DNA from: Hydnum rufescens UP504
Lineage: Eukaryota > Basidiomycota > Agaricomycetes > Cantharellales > Hydnaceae
Assembly: GCA_014904985.1 (NCBI GenBank)
Contig: MU129179.1
Span: 1 to 37,793 of the forward strand
Direction: 5' to 3'
DNA length: 37,793 nucleotides
The stretch's first letter is position 1, and every line of letters begins with the position of its first letter. Under the pieces are notes generated by a model. That model was given only the letters and a program-made list of their open reading frames with translations, did no database searches and was not told where the DNA came from. Below, piece by piece: positions 19,598 to 29,368 of this stretch. Both the position numbers and the translations under genes were made by a program.

Positions 19598-20573
19598 TTA
19601 TTGAATAGTCACTGTGATCACAGCAACCCGACCGTCAATCGAGATTCCGTGATTGATGCCTTGCAAATTCAACCAAGGACATGAGTAGCGCTAGTAAAGG
19701 TCGTCTATTCCGACGTACCAGACGATCCAGGAGTGAGCAAGCCAGATACGTATTCGACGATGTTCAAATAGGTAACTCCGTTATAGGAAGTTGTGCCTGA
19801 GCCGTTCGAAGCAGACCCAACTATAGATGAGACAATGTTATCGCGACCTGAGGAGGATATAATTAGTACAGGATGGACCAGAGTCGGAGGCGAACGTATT
19901 CCAACTAACCGAGGTCATATCCATTTGGAACAATATTATGATTCTCTCCTGCCCACTTCTCGACAGAGCTCGCGAGGAAGTACGCGCCTGTGGTAGACTG
20001 TTTCCAGAATCGGAAATGGTTTCCGCCTATAATTCGATGGTCAGCGGCGATAAACCCAGCGTGGATCATTGGGATAAGAAATCTTCCATACCTGCGAGCG
20101 ATTCCAAACAGCTTCCTATGCCTGGGTCACCGAAGTCGTAACGGAGGACAGCAAGTTGGCTGACCCATCCTTGTCCATCACCGAGGTTCGCCGTTTGGGA
20201 GCCCCCGAGTGAAACGCCAAAACACGTGGTGGTGAATTGGATAGACCTCGCGCGAAGAGTCTGTCGGCATAGCACCCCACGTGGAGCATGAGATGGCAAC
20301 CCACTTTGCCCAATTTTCCAGTCCACCGATGTTAAGGACGTCAGAGGAAGAGAGACCAGACACAATGATCTACAGTACTTCTCAGCGCATGGTTCAAGGA
20401 GAAGAAGCGTGTACTCGATGTACGTTCAGAGGTTCACCAAGACCAGCCGATGAGTCCAGCATGCTTCCACCATTTCCGGCGGGGTTAATGTAGGCTACCA
20501 CTCGCTTCGTCGGAGTTGCAGAGACAAGGACAAAGGAAGAAAGTCCAAAGAGCAGAGCCAAAGACACCAACAT
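19598..20573 (-). CDS. Small secreted protein, six exons, agaricomycete family of unknown function
   Basis: Start ATG is at 20573. Exons are 20573-20424, 20369-20305, 20246-20092, 20026-19910, 19847-19719 and 19659-19598, with five introns of 54-65 nt, all GT-AG. All junction phases agree and the 225-residue frame is free of stops. The N-terminus is a clear signal peptide (MLVSLALLFGLSSFVLVSA-T). Further along are the stretches KRVVAYINPAGNGG, IIVSGLSSSDVL, CFGVSLGG-QTANLGDGQGW, GNHFRFW, VPNGYDLGRDN and GINHGISIDGRVAVITV. From memory this matches an uncharacterised secreted family common in mushroom genomes. I know of no assigned function and none is claimed. Intact. Confidence 0.85.
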
Positions 20574-21682
20574 GATAGCTTGTGGGGGAAGCGCAGGAGC
20601 TAGATGTTTACCCTTTCATAGAGGCTTACAGCCGGGAAAAGAGGCATATATCTCGAATTGAGTGTTTAGAATTGTTTAATAAAACGTGCATGAGGTGCCC
20701 ATATTATGATTCCAAACATCAGAGAGATCACATGATCGATCCAAACGCTTTGGGCTAGAAGGTTGAGGCACGGTGAGGTCGGAGAATGGAACCCGCCGTA
20801 GGACGCCCACGCAGTTTCACGCAGGGCGTTCCTGATGTTTACCCGACTCAACACTACGGCAGATTCCATATCCTTCACATTTCGTTTTAACCTTTACTGT
20901 AACCCCTTCTCTGCGAGTTGCAGGTATCCCCTTTGTGTCGTCCAAACCATGCGTAAATAGTGAGACATCTCCCCGGGAAGTCGTCTCGAGCTCGAGAGAC
21001 TCATTGTGGCGCCTTTCCCGAGAGTTTTTCTACACGTGTCTTCAATTCCTGGGGCATGCATATGGGCCGTATGATCAGCCATTTGGCGAACCCTAACAAA
21101 GGGCCTGGCCTGCATGTCTTCGTTCCTTCCTGCACGCAGTCCATGATGAGACGATAATTACCTGCTCTACACGTCTAGTACCCAGTATTGGGCTATTCTG
21201 TTGTGCCTGCCGAGCCTTGCTGCCAATAGATCGCTTCGTTACAAAATTTGTTCGATATGAACTAATGTTCTGTAATGCACTGCGGGAGCCTGGGCACATA
21301 GCCCATGCGAGAGCTCTCCATGGGCACGGCCGAGCACATATTCACGTCTAGCACCTATAGCCATTACGACCACCACCAACGTCCCTCATCAAGCTCAGTC
21401 CCGATAGGATAACCCGGGCCTCGAGGTCGACATACAGTCACAGTGCACCTATGGGTTCCCAGTTTGCAGCACGGCGCTGCTACAATCGACAAATGCTTTT
21501 GACCATTTTTCAATGTGAGGCTCTAAGTGGAACTTTCCCTGTTTGTTATTATTCCGTGTGCTCAGTGCAACTTGCCTGTAGGTTGCATCCACTTTCATTC
21601 CTAATGAGGCTTAAGCACGCCGTCCATACGTCTATCAACTTCACTAATTGACTTCTTTCAATCCTTCAGCCCATATATCAAT
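20574..21682. other. Intergenic region
   Basis: About 1.1 kb without a supportable gene. Several frames of 60-75 codons exist on both strands, but none has a domain or a consistent exon chain. The first few hundred bases should hold the promoter of the minus-strand secreted-protein gene. Confidence 0.4.
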
Positions 21683-22384
21683 ATGTCCGGAACGTTCGAC
21701 TTCTCGCTGCCCATTTCGACCTTTATAATTTTCTTTCCTATACAAGGTTGTATGAATAGACCCCTGTTATACAGCCGAGATGATGTGATCACGTCTGTTC
21801 CATTATCGTCAGGGATCAACCCGATTTCCGATATCCAGGACCTCTGGTTCTGCGATGTTCGAGCTGTTGGTGCGTTCACATCGACGTTGTATCCTCCAAG
21901 CGCTGGGTCAGATGATATAAAACGTGCTTTTAATTACCTATTTTCAAATTTGCAGCTTAGAAGCGCCAGCAGACTGCTTGTTTTTCTGCCCGATCCTATT
22001 CTTATCTCACCCCCATCGGGGGCACATTCACCACTATCACTCCTGACTCATCTCAAGAATGTCGTGCTTGTTTCTTTATCAATTCTGGAACAGTCAGTTG
22101 TATACATTCCAATCCCCTCACCTCACGCCGCATTGCTGTTGCTACTAACTGAATTGGAGGACCGGTTTTTTTGTCGATCCACTTTGATCAAGAACGGGCG
22201 TGGATGCAGGCTTGACGGCGCACGATTCACACGAGTGTCCTACACGCCGCACACACGTGTTCGCTCATATATCGCCAACCTCAATCCTTGTCTCCCCCCG
22301 AGAGGACGGATTCGTTCACTTCACTTCACCTTTTTCCTCCTTTCTCATCCACTCACCAGCAACTCCGAGCTTTACACCATTTGA
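21683..22384 (+). CDS. Unrecognised open frame of 233 codons, doubtful gene
   Basis: A continuous frame from ATG 21683 to the stop at 22382-22384. It begins MSGTFDFSLPIS and ends five bases before the ATG of the coiled-coil gene, so the 3' half would occupy that gene's promoter. Its hydrophobic Leu/Ser/Pro-rich composition and lack of any motif argue against a conserved protein. It may be a chance frame or include unspliced introns. Confidence 0.25.
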   Translation: MSGTFDFSLPISTFIIFFPIQGCMNRPLLYSRDDVITSVPLSSGINPISDIQDLWFCDVRAVGAFTSTLYPPSAGSDDIKRAFNYLFSNLQLRSASRLLVFLPDPILISPPSGAHSPLSLLTHLKNVVLVSLSILEQSVVYIPIPSPHAALLLLLTELEDRFFCRSTLIKNGRGCRLDGARFTRVSYTPHTRVRSYIANLNPCLPPRGRIRSLHFTFFLLSHPLTSNSELYTI

Positions 22385-22388
22385 CAAC

Positions 22389-23498
22389 ATGAGTACCCAC
22401 TGAGCCCAGGCTTTCCCCGGACGCCCGGGACACCCTATCCCGTCGGCAATACTCAGGCTGTGAACGACCTTCTCGTCATGATGAAGAATACACTCAATAC
22501 GTTGGGTGCGACGTTCGACAGCCTGGGAGAACAGAGTGCGAAAGTCGCCTCTCTCGGACCAGCATTAGACTCTGCTCGTCAGATCCACGAACTTAGGAAA
22601 CAAATGCGTAATCAAGAGAAGGTCCGTCTATGTGATTCGAGTGCCTCATGTCATCGTATTCATTAAAGACAGACCCAAGATACACGCATCAGTGATATCA
22701 GGCGTCTTGTCCAAGACGATCTGAAGTCCAGATTGCGGAACATATGAGGTTGGTTAATTGTCTCTAATCCTGGGGACGCAACTTAGATATTCCAAACAAC
22801 CAGACAGCAAATCGCGGACCAAATCAAGGCGGAGATTGCTCTTCAGGTGAAACCCGAAGTGGATAATCAGATCAGCGTCCATCTACCTATTCCATTGGCC
22901 ATACAAGCGGCAGAGGTAATTGCTTTCAATTGGCCCAAGAGTTGGCTTTCCTGACTGCGTATTCCAATAGAGTCAACAACAGCTGGCTCAGGTCAAAGTG
23001 TCGCTTCAGAATGGGTATCTATATCTAATGAAAGATATCGGCAGCATGCTCTGATCATATTTGAATCACTACAGCGAAGCGCGCAGACGTAACGAGCATA
23101 TCCGAGCCAATAACCTGGATGAGAACCTAGCTCCGCTCGTTCGGCAGGATGGGACCCCTAGCCCCATTTTCCCAGTGACTCTCAAGGCATTATTCTCTTA
23201 CGAACGTGAGTTTTTTTTTTCTTCAAGACACTCTTTACTTGGAGATGTAACCGTAGCCGTCTACAATCAGTGGAGATGGCTCGCCAGCTAGTGCGTGACT
23301 ATGGGCTCGTCGAGCATCCTATCCGGGAGGTGAACCTCAATCGCTTCATGGCCTTCTGTGGTGGGTTAGCTCCTAATGTGAAGGACATCTACTTCGGTAC
23401 TCATATTATCTGTCTGCTTTATAGGTGTCTCGTTCCATCTCATCCCGCCTTTTTTGAATGTGTTAGTCGGCTCTTTGATTTTCATTTCGCCATATTAA
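22389..23498 (+). CDS. Coiled-coil protein of an uncharacterised agaricomycete family, seven exons
   Basis: Exons are 22389-22621, 22673-22748, 22804-22915, 22971-23014, 23075-23205, 23271-23360 and 23425-23498, with phase-consistent GT-AG introns of 51-65 nt. The product is about 253 residues if two apparent one-base losses (near 22400 and at 22728-22729, a CC run) are counted as errors. Otherwise translation from this ATG stops after four codons. The middle is rich in Gln, Glu, Lys and Leu and looks coiled-coil (for example NDLLVMMKNTLNTLGATFDSL, then RQQIADQIKAEIALQV). It is followed by HLPIPL, a SQQQLAQVKVSLQN helix, EARRRNEHI and a C-terminal NLNRFMAF(CG)VSFHLIPP. From memory, similar short proteins are widespread in mushroom genomes; the function is unknown. 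Confidence 0.72.
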
Positions 23499-23753
23499 TG
23501 AGTTATTTGCAGAATTTCTGCTAACACGCTTGGTCTTTCCACTTGAGAATCGGCCTGCTCAAGATTCCCTGGGGGGCTGGATGTGGATCGTCCTTGTCCA
23601 TGAGTCTCTACTTGTATGTATCTCCTAATTGTCAATATATGATACAAGGAATATCGTGTGCCAGGCACATAAATATCCCTCGGCAGGCAAGCGGTCCGCT
23701 GGCGGCCCTATTAGTTCCGTGCGCCTCATCCTTGTACCACCCACTGATTCACC

Positions 23754-24987
23754 ATGCTAAAAGTTCTGATTTGTGGTGGGGAGACCTTCTGGACACTGGA
23801 CAGTCTTGCGCGCTAACACACGACCCCGCCAGGCAACATTGTCTGGGCTCACAAGGATGTAGAGACCATGATTTCACCCCTGGCTGAAGTCCTCGTGAGT
23901 TGCGATGGACCTCCCGTTGCATAGCATCCCTGCCCCCCCCCCCCCCTCCACTCACGACTTTGCGCAGAATTTATCCTCGATGTCGCGAGCTGAGTTCTGT
24001 CAGGATTGCAAACCGGGAGGCAAATATAGTGAGATTATGGGAATCTACCGCCACAATTCTTCTTCAAGCAAGATTGGTACATACGACGCCGAACTGGTGC
24101 ATTCTCTTCCTTCTGGAGTGAAATGGATCGCACACAATGGTTCCGGCTATGACCAGATCGATATCGAAGCATGCAGGGCTCGCGGTACGAGAGCCTATCT
24201 TTCCCATTGTTTCATGTCAAGAAGTAGTATGATCCTTCGTAGGGATACTCGTGTCCAATACCCCTGGAGCCGTTGATGACGGAACCGCAACAACCGCTCT
24301 CTATCTCATTATTTCTGCTCTACGCCAGTTCGCTCGCGCCGAGAAGAACCTCGCAGGTGGCGACTGGAAGAGAGGGCTGACCCCCGCGCACGACCCCTCC
24401 TCGCGCACACTCGGAATTCTCGGCTTCGGTGGAATCGGACTTCGCGCTGCCGAACTGACACGTGGGTTCCCCATGCGCGTTGTCTATCATTCGCGCAAAC
24501 GCGCTGTGAATGAACCCGAGTGGGCTGAGTACTATGCAGATTTCAAAGAGTTTCTCGAAGCTACCGACATCCTTAGTATCCACGTCCCTCTTAACATGGA
24601 GACCTGCGGTCTTGTTGGCGAGAAAGAGATTCGAACGTTAAGGAAGGGCTCAGTGATTGTCAATACTGCTAGAGGAAAGATCTTGGACGAGGATGCTCTA
24701 ATCCGTGCGCTTGCGGATGGTCACGTAAGTTACGATCAGAACCATTACAGATTTTAATGGAGTGGTTGACTCTTACGGTCTAGTTATACGCTGCAGGCCT
24801 GGACGTCTATCCCGACGAGCCCAAAATTAATCCAAAACTCCTCACCTTCCCGAACGTGACGCTGCTGCCGCACATGGGAACAGAAACGGAAGAATCTCAA
24901 CACAGGATGGAGATTCGCGCTCTCCAAAACCTCCAAGACTATCTAAAAGGGGGAAAGGGCAAGGATATTGTTCCAGAACTGAGATAG
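23754..24987 (+). CDS. D-isomer 2-hydroxyacid dehydrogenase (glyoxylate/hydroxypyruvate reductase-like)
   Basis: NAD(P)-dependent reductase of 2-oxo acids to D-2-hydroxy acids; close fungal relatives reduce glyoxylate and hydroxypyruvate. Exons 23754-23775, 23833-23894, 23968-24184, 24243-24724 and 24784-24987 give a stop-free 328-residue protein, the usual family length. Introns are 57, 73, 58 and 59 nt with consistent phases. The first has a CTAAC branch site; skipping it would read into a TAA. Visible features are the substrate-domain WIAHNGSGYDQID, the cofactor motif GFGGIG (161-166), and the catalytic Arg in VNTARG (R244), Glu in DVYPDEP (E273) and His in LLPHMG (H291). It is the clearest intact gene here. 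The substrate is inferred. A C14 run lies in intron 2 (23933-23946). Confidence 0.93.
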
Positions 24988-25732
24988 ACCTCGTTTTGCG
25001 TCAATCACGTATGTCTGCCTGTACCTCCTATTTCAACAAAAAACGCCGTATTTCGCGAGATCGCTAATTCAAAAATGTTAATCATCAACCAGCAGTCGTA
25101 CTGAATTCTCGCCTTGGAAACAATAAATGATGTACGTGATTGTCATGCCAAAGCGCTGGCTATATTCTCCTAGTCGGCAAGGCAGAACGCTTTCTCACGA
25201 TTTCCACCAACCTGGTTCTACGAATCATCGAAGCTTTCTAGGCACCATCCTATACCATCATACGATGAGTAGAGACTATTCGGGGGAGACGTGAAGTCTA
25301 GGAGCCAGTTTATGTCATCGTCGTGTCATGTTTGAATGTGAGCATGTGCTGTAATTGAAATGTGAGGCACAGGTGGCTTTGTATTGAACCAAACATCTTT
25401 CATATTATTTAGATGACATGACGCTTATCTGTTATTTGATATTCTGGTCCCCTAGAAGATCTGCAATGATTTTGGATTGCAATCGCAACCGTTGGCAAAC
25501 ATGTCTCATGCGATGAGGGATTGGGTTCGGGGCTGGTTCGTCCTTCATGCTCAGGCTGCACTTCCCATTGGCAGATGTGATTCAGACTGACTTTGGCTGG
25601 ACTGCATTTAATTCTAATTTTCCAATGTGTCAAGTGTCTCGCCTACTCCAAGGTATAAGTAAACGTAAGCCCCACAAATGGAATTACTGTACCATTCCCT
25701 GCCCATCTAAGCGATATACACATATAGCAAGA
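24988..25732. other. Intergenic region
   Basis: About 745 bases with no gene I can support. It holds the 3' end signals of the dehydrogenase gene and the promoter of the next plus-strand gene. Confidence 0.45.
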
Positions 25733-26467
25733 ATGTCTACCATAGATGGATTATCGATTTCTATGAACAATCTTAGTATTGATCAGCCATCTCCTATCAA
25801 ATTACAAACGATACAAAGCTGGACGGACTCGCTAACGTATCAACCAAATCGATGACCAATGCCATTCTTCAGCCCATGGCAGCATCTGCCCATCTTCTCA
25901 TCCTCCCCCCACTGGGGTCAGAAGGTGCCAAATCACTCGCCCGAAAATTCCGCCAAAAGAAAGGACAAGAGAGCAATGCATTTCGTCAATCGAAATTCTT
26001 AGGGAAGGGCATTCTTCACATGATCGTCTTGGAGACACTGGCAGACCACGATCCAGAAGCCAGCCTCGAAACGCGCAAGGTATGTTGCATTTCGTCGCAC
26101 TCGATTTCGGTTCATTTTTTCAAAGAAAGAAGAAATAAAAAAGCTCACTTTTGTGTTGTACATCACTGAGATGCACGCTCGTGCGATTGTCCAGGACGAC
26201 GTCATGCTCGCGATTGCCGAGGCCAACGGCCTCGAACCCGTCGACAACACGCCTTCGTCCAAAGAGGCTCTCGCAGATGAAATCCGGGCTCGACTTTGGC
26301 TTTCGTTCGCTGTTGCTCCTCCCTTTTTCGAGACCCCGGATTACGAAACCGGATTCGCGATACTAGAGCCATGGGTCGCGGGCCTTTTGTCCTTGGCGTA
26401 CATCTCTGCGCCGGCTGAGAAGCAATATCCGGACGATGTTCCACAGGAAATGGAAATGGACCTTTAA
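25733..26467 (+). CDS. Putative RNase III-fold-like protein, two exons, frame uncertain
   Basis: ATG at 25733 opens MSTIDGLSISMNNLS. The frame meets TGA at 25852, overlapping a second ATG (25852) whose frame continues with the same codon texture; one lost base near 25851 would join them. An intron is placed at 26080-26143 (64 nt), after which LTFVLYITEMHARAIVQDD continues to TAA 26465-26467. The segment FLGKGILHMIVLETL followed by an ALADEIRARLWLSFAV helix resembles the layout of RNase III domains, but the catalytic E/D signature (normally FLGDAVL-type) reads FLGKGIL. Catalysis is doubtful and the assignment is weak. After the stop, another frame stays open to about 26652 with coding-like sequence (VIWADIPDGLVIGP), so the true C-terminus may lie beyond one more frame change. 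Confidence 0.4.
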
Positions 26468-26530
26468 TCGTTATCTGGGCGGACATCCCTGACGGGCTCG
26501 TCATCGGACCAGCCAACGGCAAGTGGAAGT

Positions 26531-26878
26531 GTGGACATCGGGGGGAAGGGGGGGGGGGGACAGCGTCTAATGCGAAGTCATACAGTAAGAGTACCCCAAG
26601 AGAGGAAGATAGCACTAAAAATGGCCGCAATGATGACTTTGTCATATCCTAAGTTGCGTATGTGGGGATCAGCATTAGAGGGCCAGGTCAATACAGTGTT
26701 GCTCGAGGTTTCTCACTATCCTGGCAGTCCTGGCAGTATTGCAAGAATAGTGAAGGAGGTCAGCCTGAGACAAAAGAAGCAGCAGCGCTCAAAGCCGGAG
26801 GAAGGGGCGGACGGTGACGATGATGAGGATGAAGGACCAGATGCAGATACAGACTGGAGGTATGTGAGATGGTGCTGA
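26531..26878 (+). other. Open frame with acidic tail, no recognised domain
   Basis: A 115-codon plus frame ends in a KKQQRSKPEEG stretch and an acidic DDDEDEGPDAD run. It may be part of a 3' exon of the preceding gene or a chance frame. A G12 run at 26548-26559 makes the local frame unreliable. Confidence 0.25.
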
Positions 26879-26879
26879 G

Positions 26880-27830
26880 ACGGCATTATGGTAGAGAAGA
26901 GCTTTTTTGGGTAACCTAGATCCAGGTTCACGGATTCTTGGAGCTCCAAGGCACGCCAGGTTCCAAATTCATGGATTTTCAGCCACTAAGGGGGTCAGAT
27001 TCGGCCGAGCCGTTCACGGATTTTAAGAAATGCGGATCAAGCCTCCAATGGAGCTCACTAATTTGGTCGTCACGAGACCAGCTTATCGTGAATTGAGTTT
27101 TCAAGGCTGTGCAGGGGAAATGCCGGCTACTGTCCGCGAGGAGGAGGAGGAGGAATTCTAGTTATATACCGCAGTAGGCTCCCGTGGGCCAAGAACGGTC
27201 CAAATACATGACAAGTCAGTACCTGAGTGTTAATCTAATGTTTTGATCAGAGTATTGTGAAGGGGGTGAGCGGAGGGGTGTAGATTCAACAGTGTGCGGG
27301 TGTGATCTGAGATGGTGAGACAATGAGAGAGATCATGGGTACATATTGAAAAGGGGACAGGCATGTAGAAATTTAATCGAAGTGAAACAGCGCGCCTGGT
27401 GGGATGCCAGGTTGTTTGCACATACGAATGCTGACAGGGGGCAAAACACTCTCGGGGAGTGGTGGCAGACGGTCCCTTCAGTCATGGAGGTGGAGGAGAA
27501 AACAGTAGGAGAGATAAGTGGAGCAGTTCCGTCCCGATATTGTATCTAGTGTATCAGCATTACCTATACATCTTGGGTGGTGAGCAAATGTTAGGATAGT
27601 GTGGGTTTATGTCTTTGAAAAAGCCCCCAAGGCCTCGATAAAGGCGCGAGGCATACATTACCATCCATTGTTCCCAGAAGTTTTGCTGTGTTGTGGTCTT
27701 GGTTGGTGTCTCCAAGTAGGTGGCAGTGACCCTCATGCAGCACGCATGATTGACACCTTAGGCAGCCCTACTTCGGTACCTAGTTAGGTTATGTTTTTCT
27801 GGTAGAATAGGGTACCTAAGAGGCTCATTT
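26880..27830. other. Gene-free region
   Basis: No gene seen. It contains a short GAG repeat (about 27138-27154) and a GGTACCTA motif in opposite orientations near 27775 and 27810. Overall it looks like non-coding, repeat-derived sequence. Confidence 0.4.
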
Positions 27831-27833
27831 TGC

Positions 27834-27938
27834 CATGGCCCCACGTACTCTACGAGCCCAGCATGGGCCCACGGAACCTTATACAATTTTAGGCTCCATG
27901 GGCCCATGCTGGAAATTTTTTTAGGCCATGGGGCCATG
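27834..27938. repeat. Foldback sequence, two nested inverted repeats
   Basis: The inner arms are 17 bp (27858-27874 and 27896-27912, one mismatch) with a CATGGGCCC core. The outer arms are 12 bp (27834-27845 and 27927-27938, one mismatch). The whole could form a hairpin or cruciform of about 105 bases. No TATA, tail or target duplication was found that would define a MITE. Confidence 0.7.
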
Positions 27939-28437
27939 AAAACTCCCCCCTGGCCATAGTGCTGCACTCTGAGTTTTCCCCAAGTCCACCACATCGGCGA
28001 TCCCGGATATCTTTATTGCTGTGCACTCTTTTATTTTTTTCTAAGTTCACCACTCTAACCCATTACAGTGCATTTTTGGCTGTCAACTGCTGGCATGTAT
28101 GCCATATTCACCTCTACATTACAGCACAGATACTTGATTGAAAAGATGAAAATTTACAACAAATTATAAAAAAGAAAAGATTGTGTCCAGCGCCTACAGG
28201 CACCGGGCATATGGTCTAATGGTTGAGGAAAGAGGAATGGTCCTAGGACCCCATGCACACAACACTGTGTGCATGGGCCCTTGTTAGTCCCAATTTTGTG
28301 CCAGTACTTCACAAGTACCAGCCGTCAGGGCTTTGGCCACTCGCAAAGACCAAGATTCGAGATGATGACGAGTGATTGTTGTTGTTGTTGTTGTCATCGT
28401 TTGAGGTGCGGGAGGGGGCTGGGCCAGGGCATGGTAG
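27939..28437. other. Gene-free region leading into the second hairpin-intron array
   Basis: No protein gene. A TGGTCTAATGG motif at about 28211 resembles a tRNA box A and an AGATTCGAGAT near 28352 resembles a box B. At about 140 bases apart they are too distant for a normal tRNA. A (TTG)6-type microsatellite lies at about 28376-28394. Confidence 0.35.
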
Positions 28438-28707
28438 TCTGTAATAAAGAGGCAGATCAGTAAAACATTCATGTAGCACAAAAGGGGAGCTTCAAGCTGC
28501 CCTTCCATGCAAAGGCAACCAATAATATACTTACCTGATCACCACACCCCAGTGATGCTGGGGTGTGGTGGCACAGCCAAATTCGGCTTATGGTCGAGGT
28601 TGCAGAATACAGAGTTGTTGGTGAATGATGGAACTGTCGCCATCACCGATATTGCACAAGGGGAGTGAGGGCATATGTTGTTGCATGTGCAGTCAATAAC
28701 AGCATCC
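28438..28707 (-). repeat. Hairpin-bracketed intron unit 1 (family B)
   Basis: On the minus strand the exon-like segment 28707-28535 ends in a 13-bp perfect stem (28540-28552 with 28558-28570) and ATCAG. It is followed by GTAAGT at 28534. The intron-like segment contains a hairpin with AAGGGCAGCTT/AAGCT-CCCCTT arms near 28482-28505, TTTTACTGAT, and TTTATTACAG ending at 28439. Its length is 96 nt. Confidence 0.65.
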
Positions 28708-28988
28708 CTATTATTAAATACATCGATTTATTAGTAAAAAAAATAAAAGAGTACATAAAGGGCAGCTTATAGCTGCCCTTTTTGCATGAGAGGCAAGGCC
28801 GACTTACCTGATCACCACACCCCAGTGACACTGGGGTGTGGTGGCACAGCTGAATTCGGCTCGCGTTCAAGGTCGCAGAATACAGTGTGGTTGGCGAACA
28901 ACGATGGAACCGCCGCCGTTGCCGATATTGCACGTGGGGGGCGAGGGGATGTATCGTATCATTGCATGTACGGTCAATAATGGCGTCC
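28708..28988 (-). repeat. Hairpin-bracketed intron unit 2 (family B)
   Basis: The exon-like segment is 28988-28808 (181 nt). Its end carries a 15-bp perfect stem with a one-base loop (28813-28827 and 28829-28843). GTAAGT follows at 28807. The intronic hairpin pairs AAAGGGCAGCT (28757-28767) with its complement (28771-28781). TTTTACTAAT and an AG at 28708 complete a 100-nt intron-like unit. Exon lengths of 181 and 173 nt do not keep a common frame, so coding is unlikely. Confidence 0.65.
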
Positions 28989-29170
28989 CTACTGTGAAAC
29001 ATGTTGATTCATTAGTAAAAAAATAAAGGAGTATATAAAGGGCAGCTTGTAGCTGCCCTTTTGCACAAGAGGCAAGGCCGACTTACCTGATCACCACACC
29101 CCAGCGATGCTGGGGTGTGGTGGCACAGCCAAATTCGGCTCACGGTCAAGGTTGCAAAATACGGTGTGTG
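28989..29170 (-). repeat. Hairpin-bracketed intron unit 3 (family B), 5' end truncated
   Basis: The 14-bp exonic stem is 29092-29105 with 29109-29122. GTAAGT lies at 29086. The intronic hairpin AAAGGGCAGCT is at 29037-29047 with its partner at 29051-29061. TTTTTTTACTAAT and CAGTAG end the unit at 28989, giving 98 nt. Similarity to the other units stops near 29165, where unrelated sequence begins. Confidence 0.65.
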
Positions 29171-29368
29171 TTAGTGGTGTCCGGAGTCCCTTAGGCCACT
29201 TGGCAAACTCATAGGTAGAGTCATAGCTCTTGCCTCCCCTTTTCTCTTTCTTTTCTCCTTCATCCTTATTCAAACCCAGTGGAAAGCTTCTCCACTGGAG
29301 TTTGGTGCTGCCCTGGCTTATAGTTAGATTCATCTCTTATTACATAATCAGTCTAGTGATAGCCAGCC
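29171..29368. other. Spacer upstream of the long unknown frames
   Basis: About 200 bases, pyrimidine-rich near 29225-29275. It would contain the promoter of the frame starting at 29369 if that is a gene. No clear TATA box was seen. Confidence 0.35.

Noticed and set aside
20260..20300. A 40-nt intron with acceptor at 20261 in the secreted-protein gene
   Set aside because: The 58-nt intron 20304-20247 has a more typical length and gives a better family match around the CFGV segment.
23761..23887. An in-frame TAA near 23815 as evidence that the dehydrogenase gene is broken
   Set aside because: The TAA is part of the CTAAC branch site of a 57-nt intron (23776-23832). Removing it restores the family N-terminus.
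28199..28280. A tRNA gene at the GGGCATATGGTCTAATGG motif
   Set aside because: No acceptor stem, anticodon arm or correctly spaced box B can be folded.
28643..29002. A 119-codon minus-strand frame over the family B repeats
   Set aside because: It runs through intron-like segments and both hairpins, and the unit exons do not keep a common frame.
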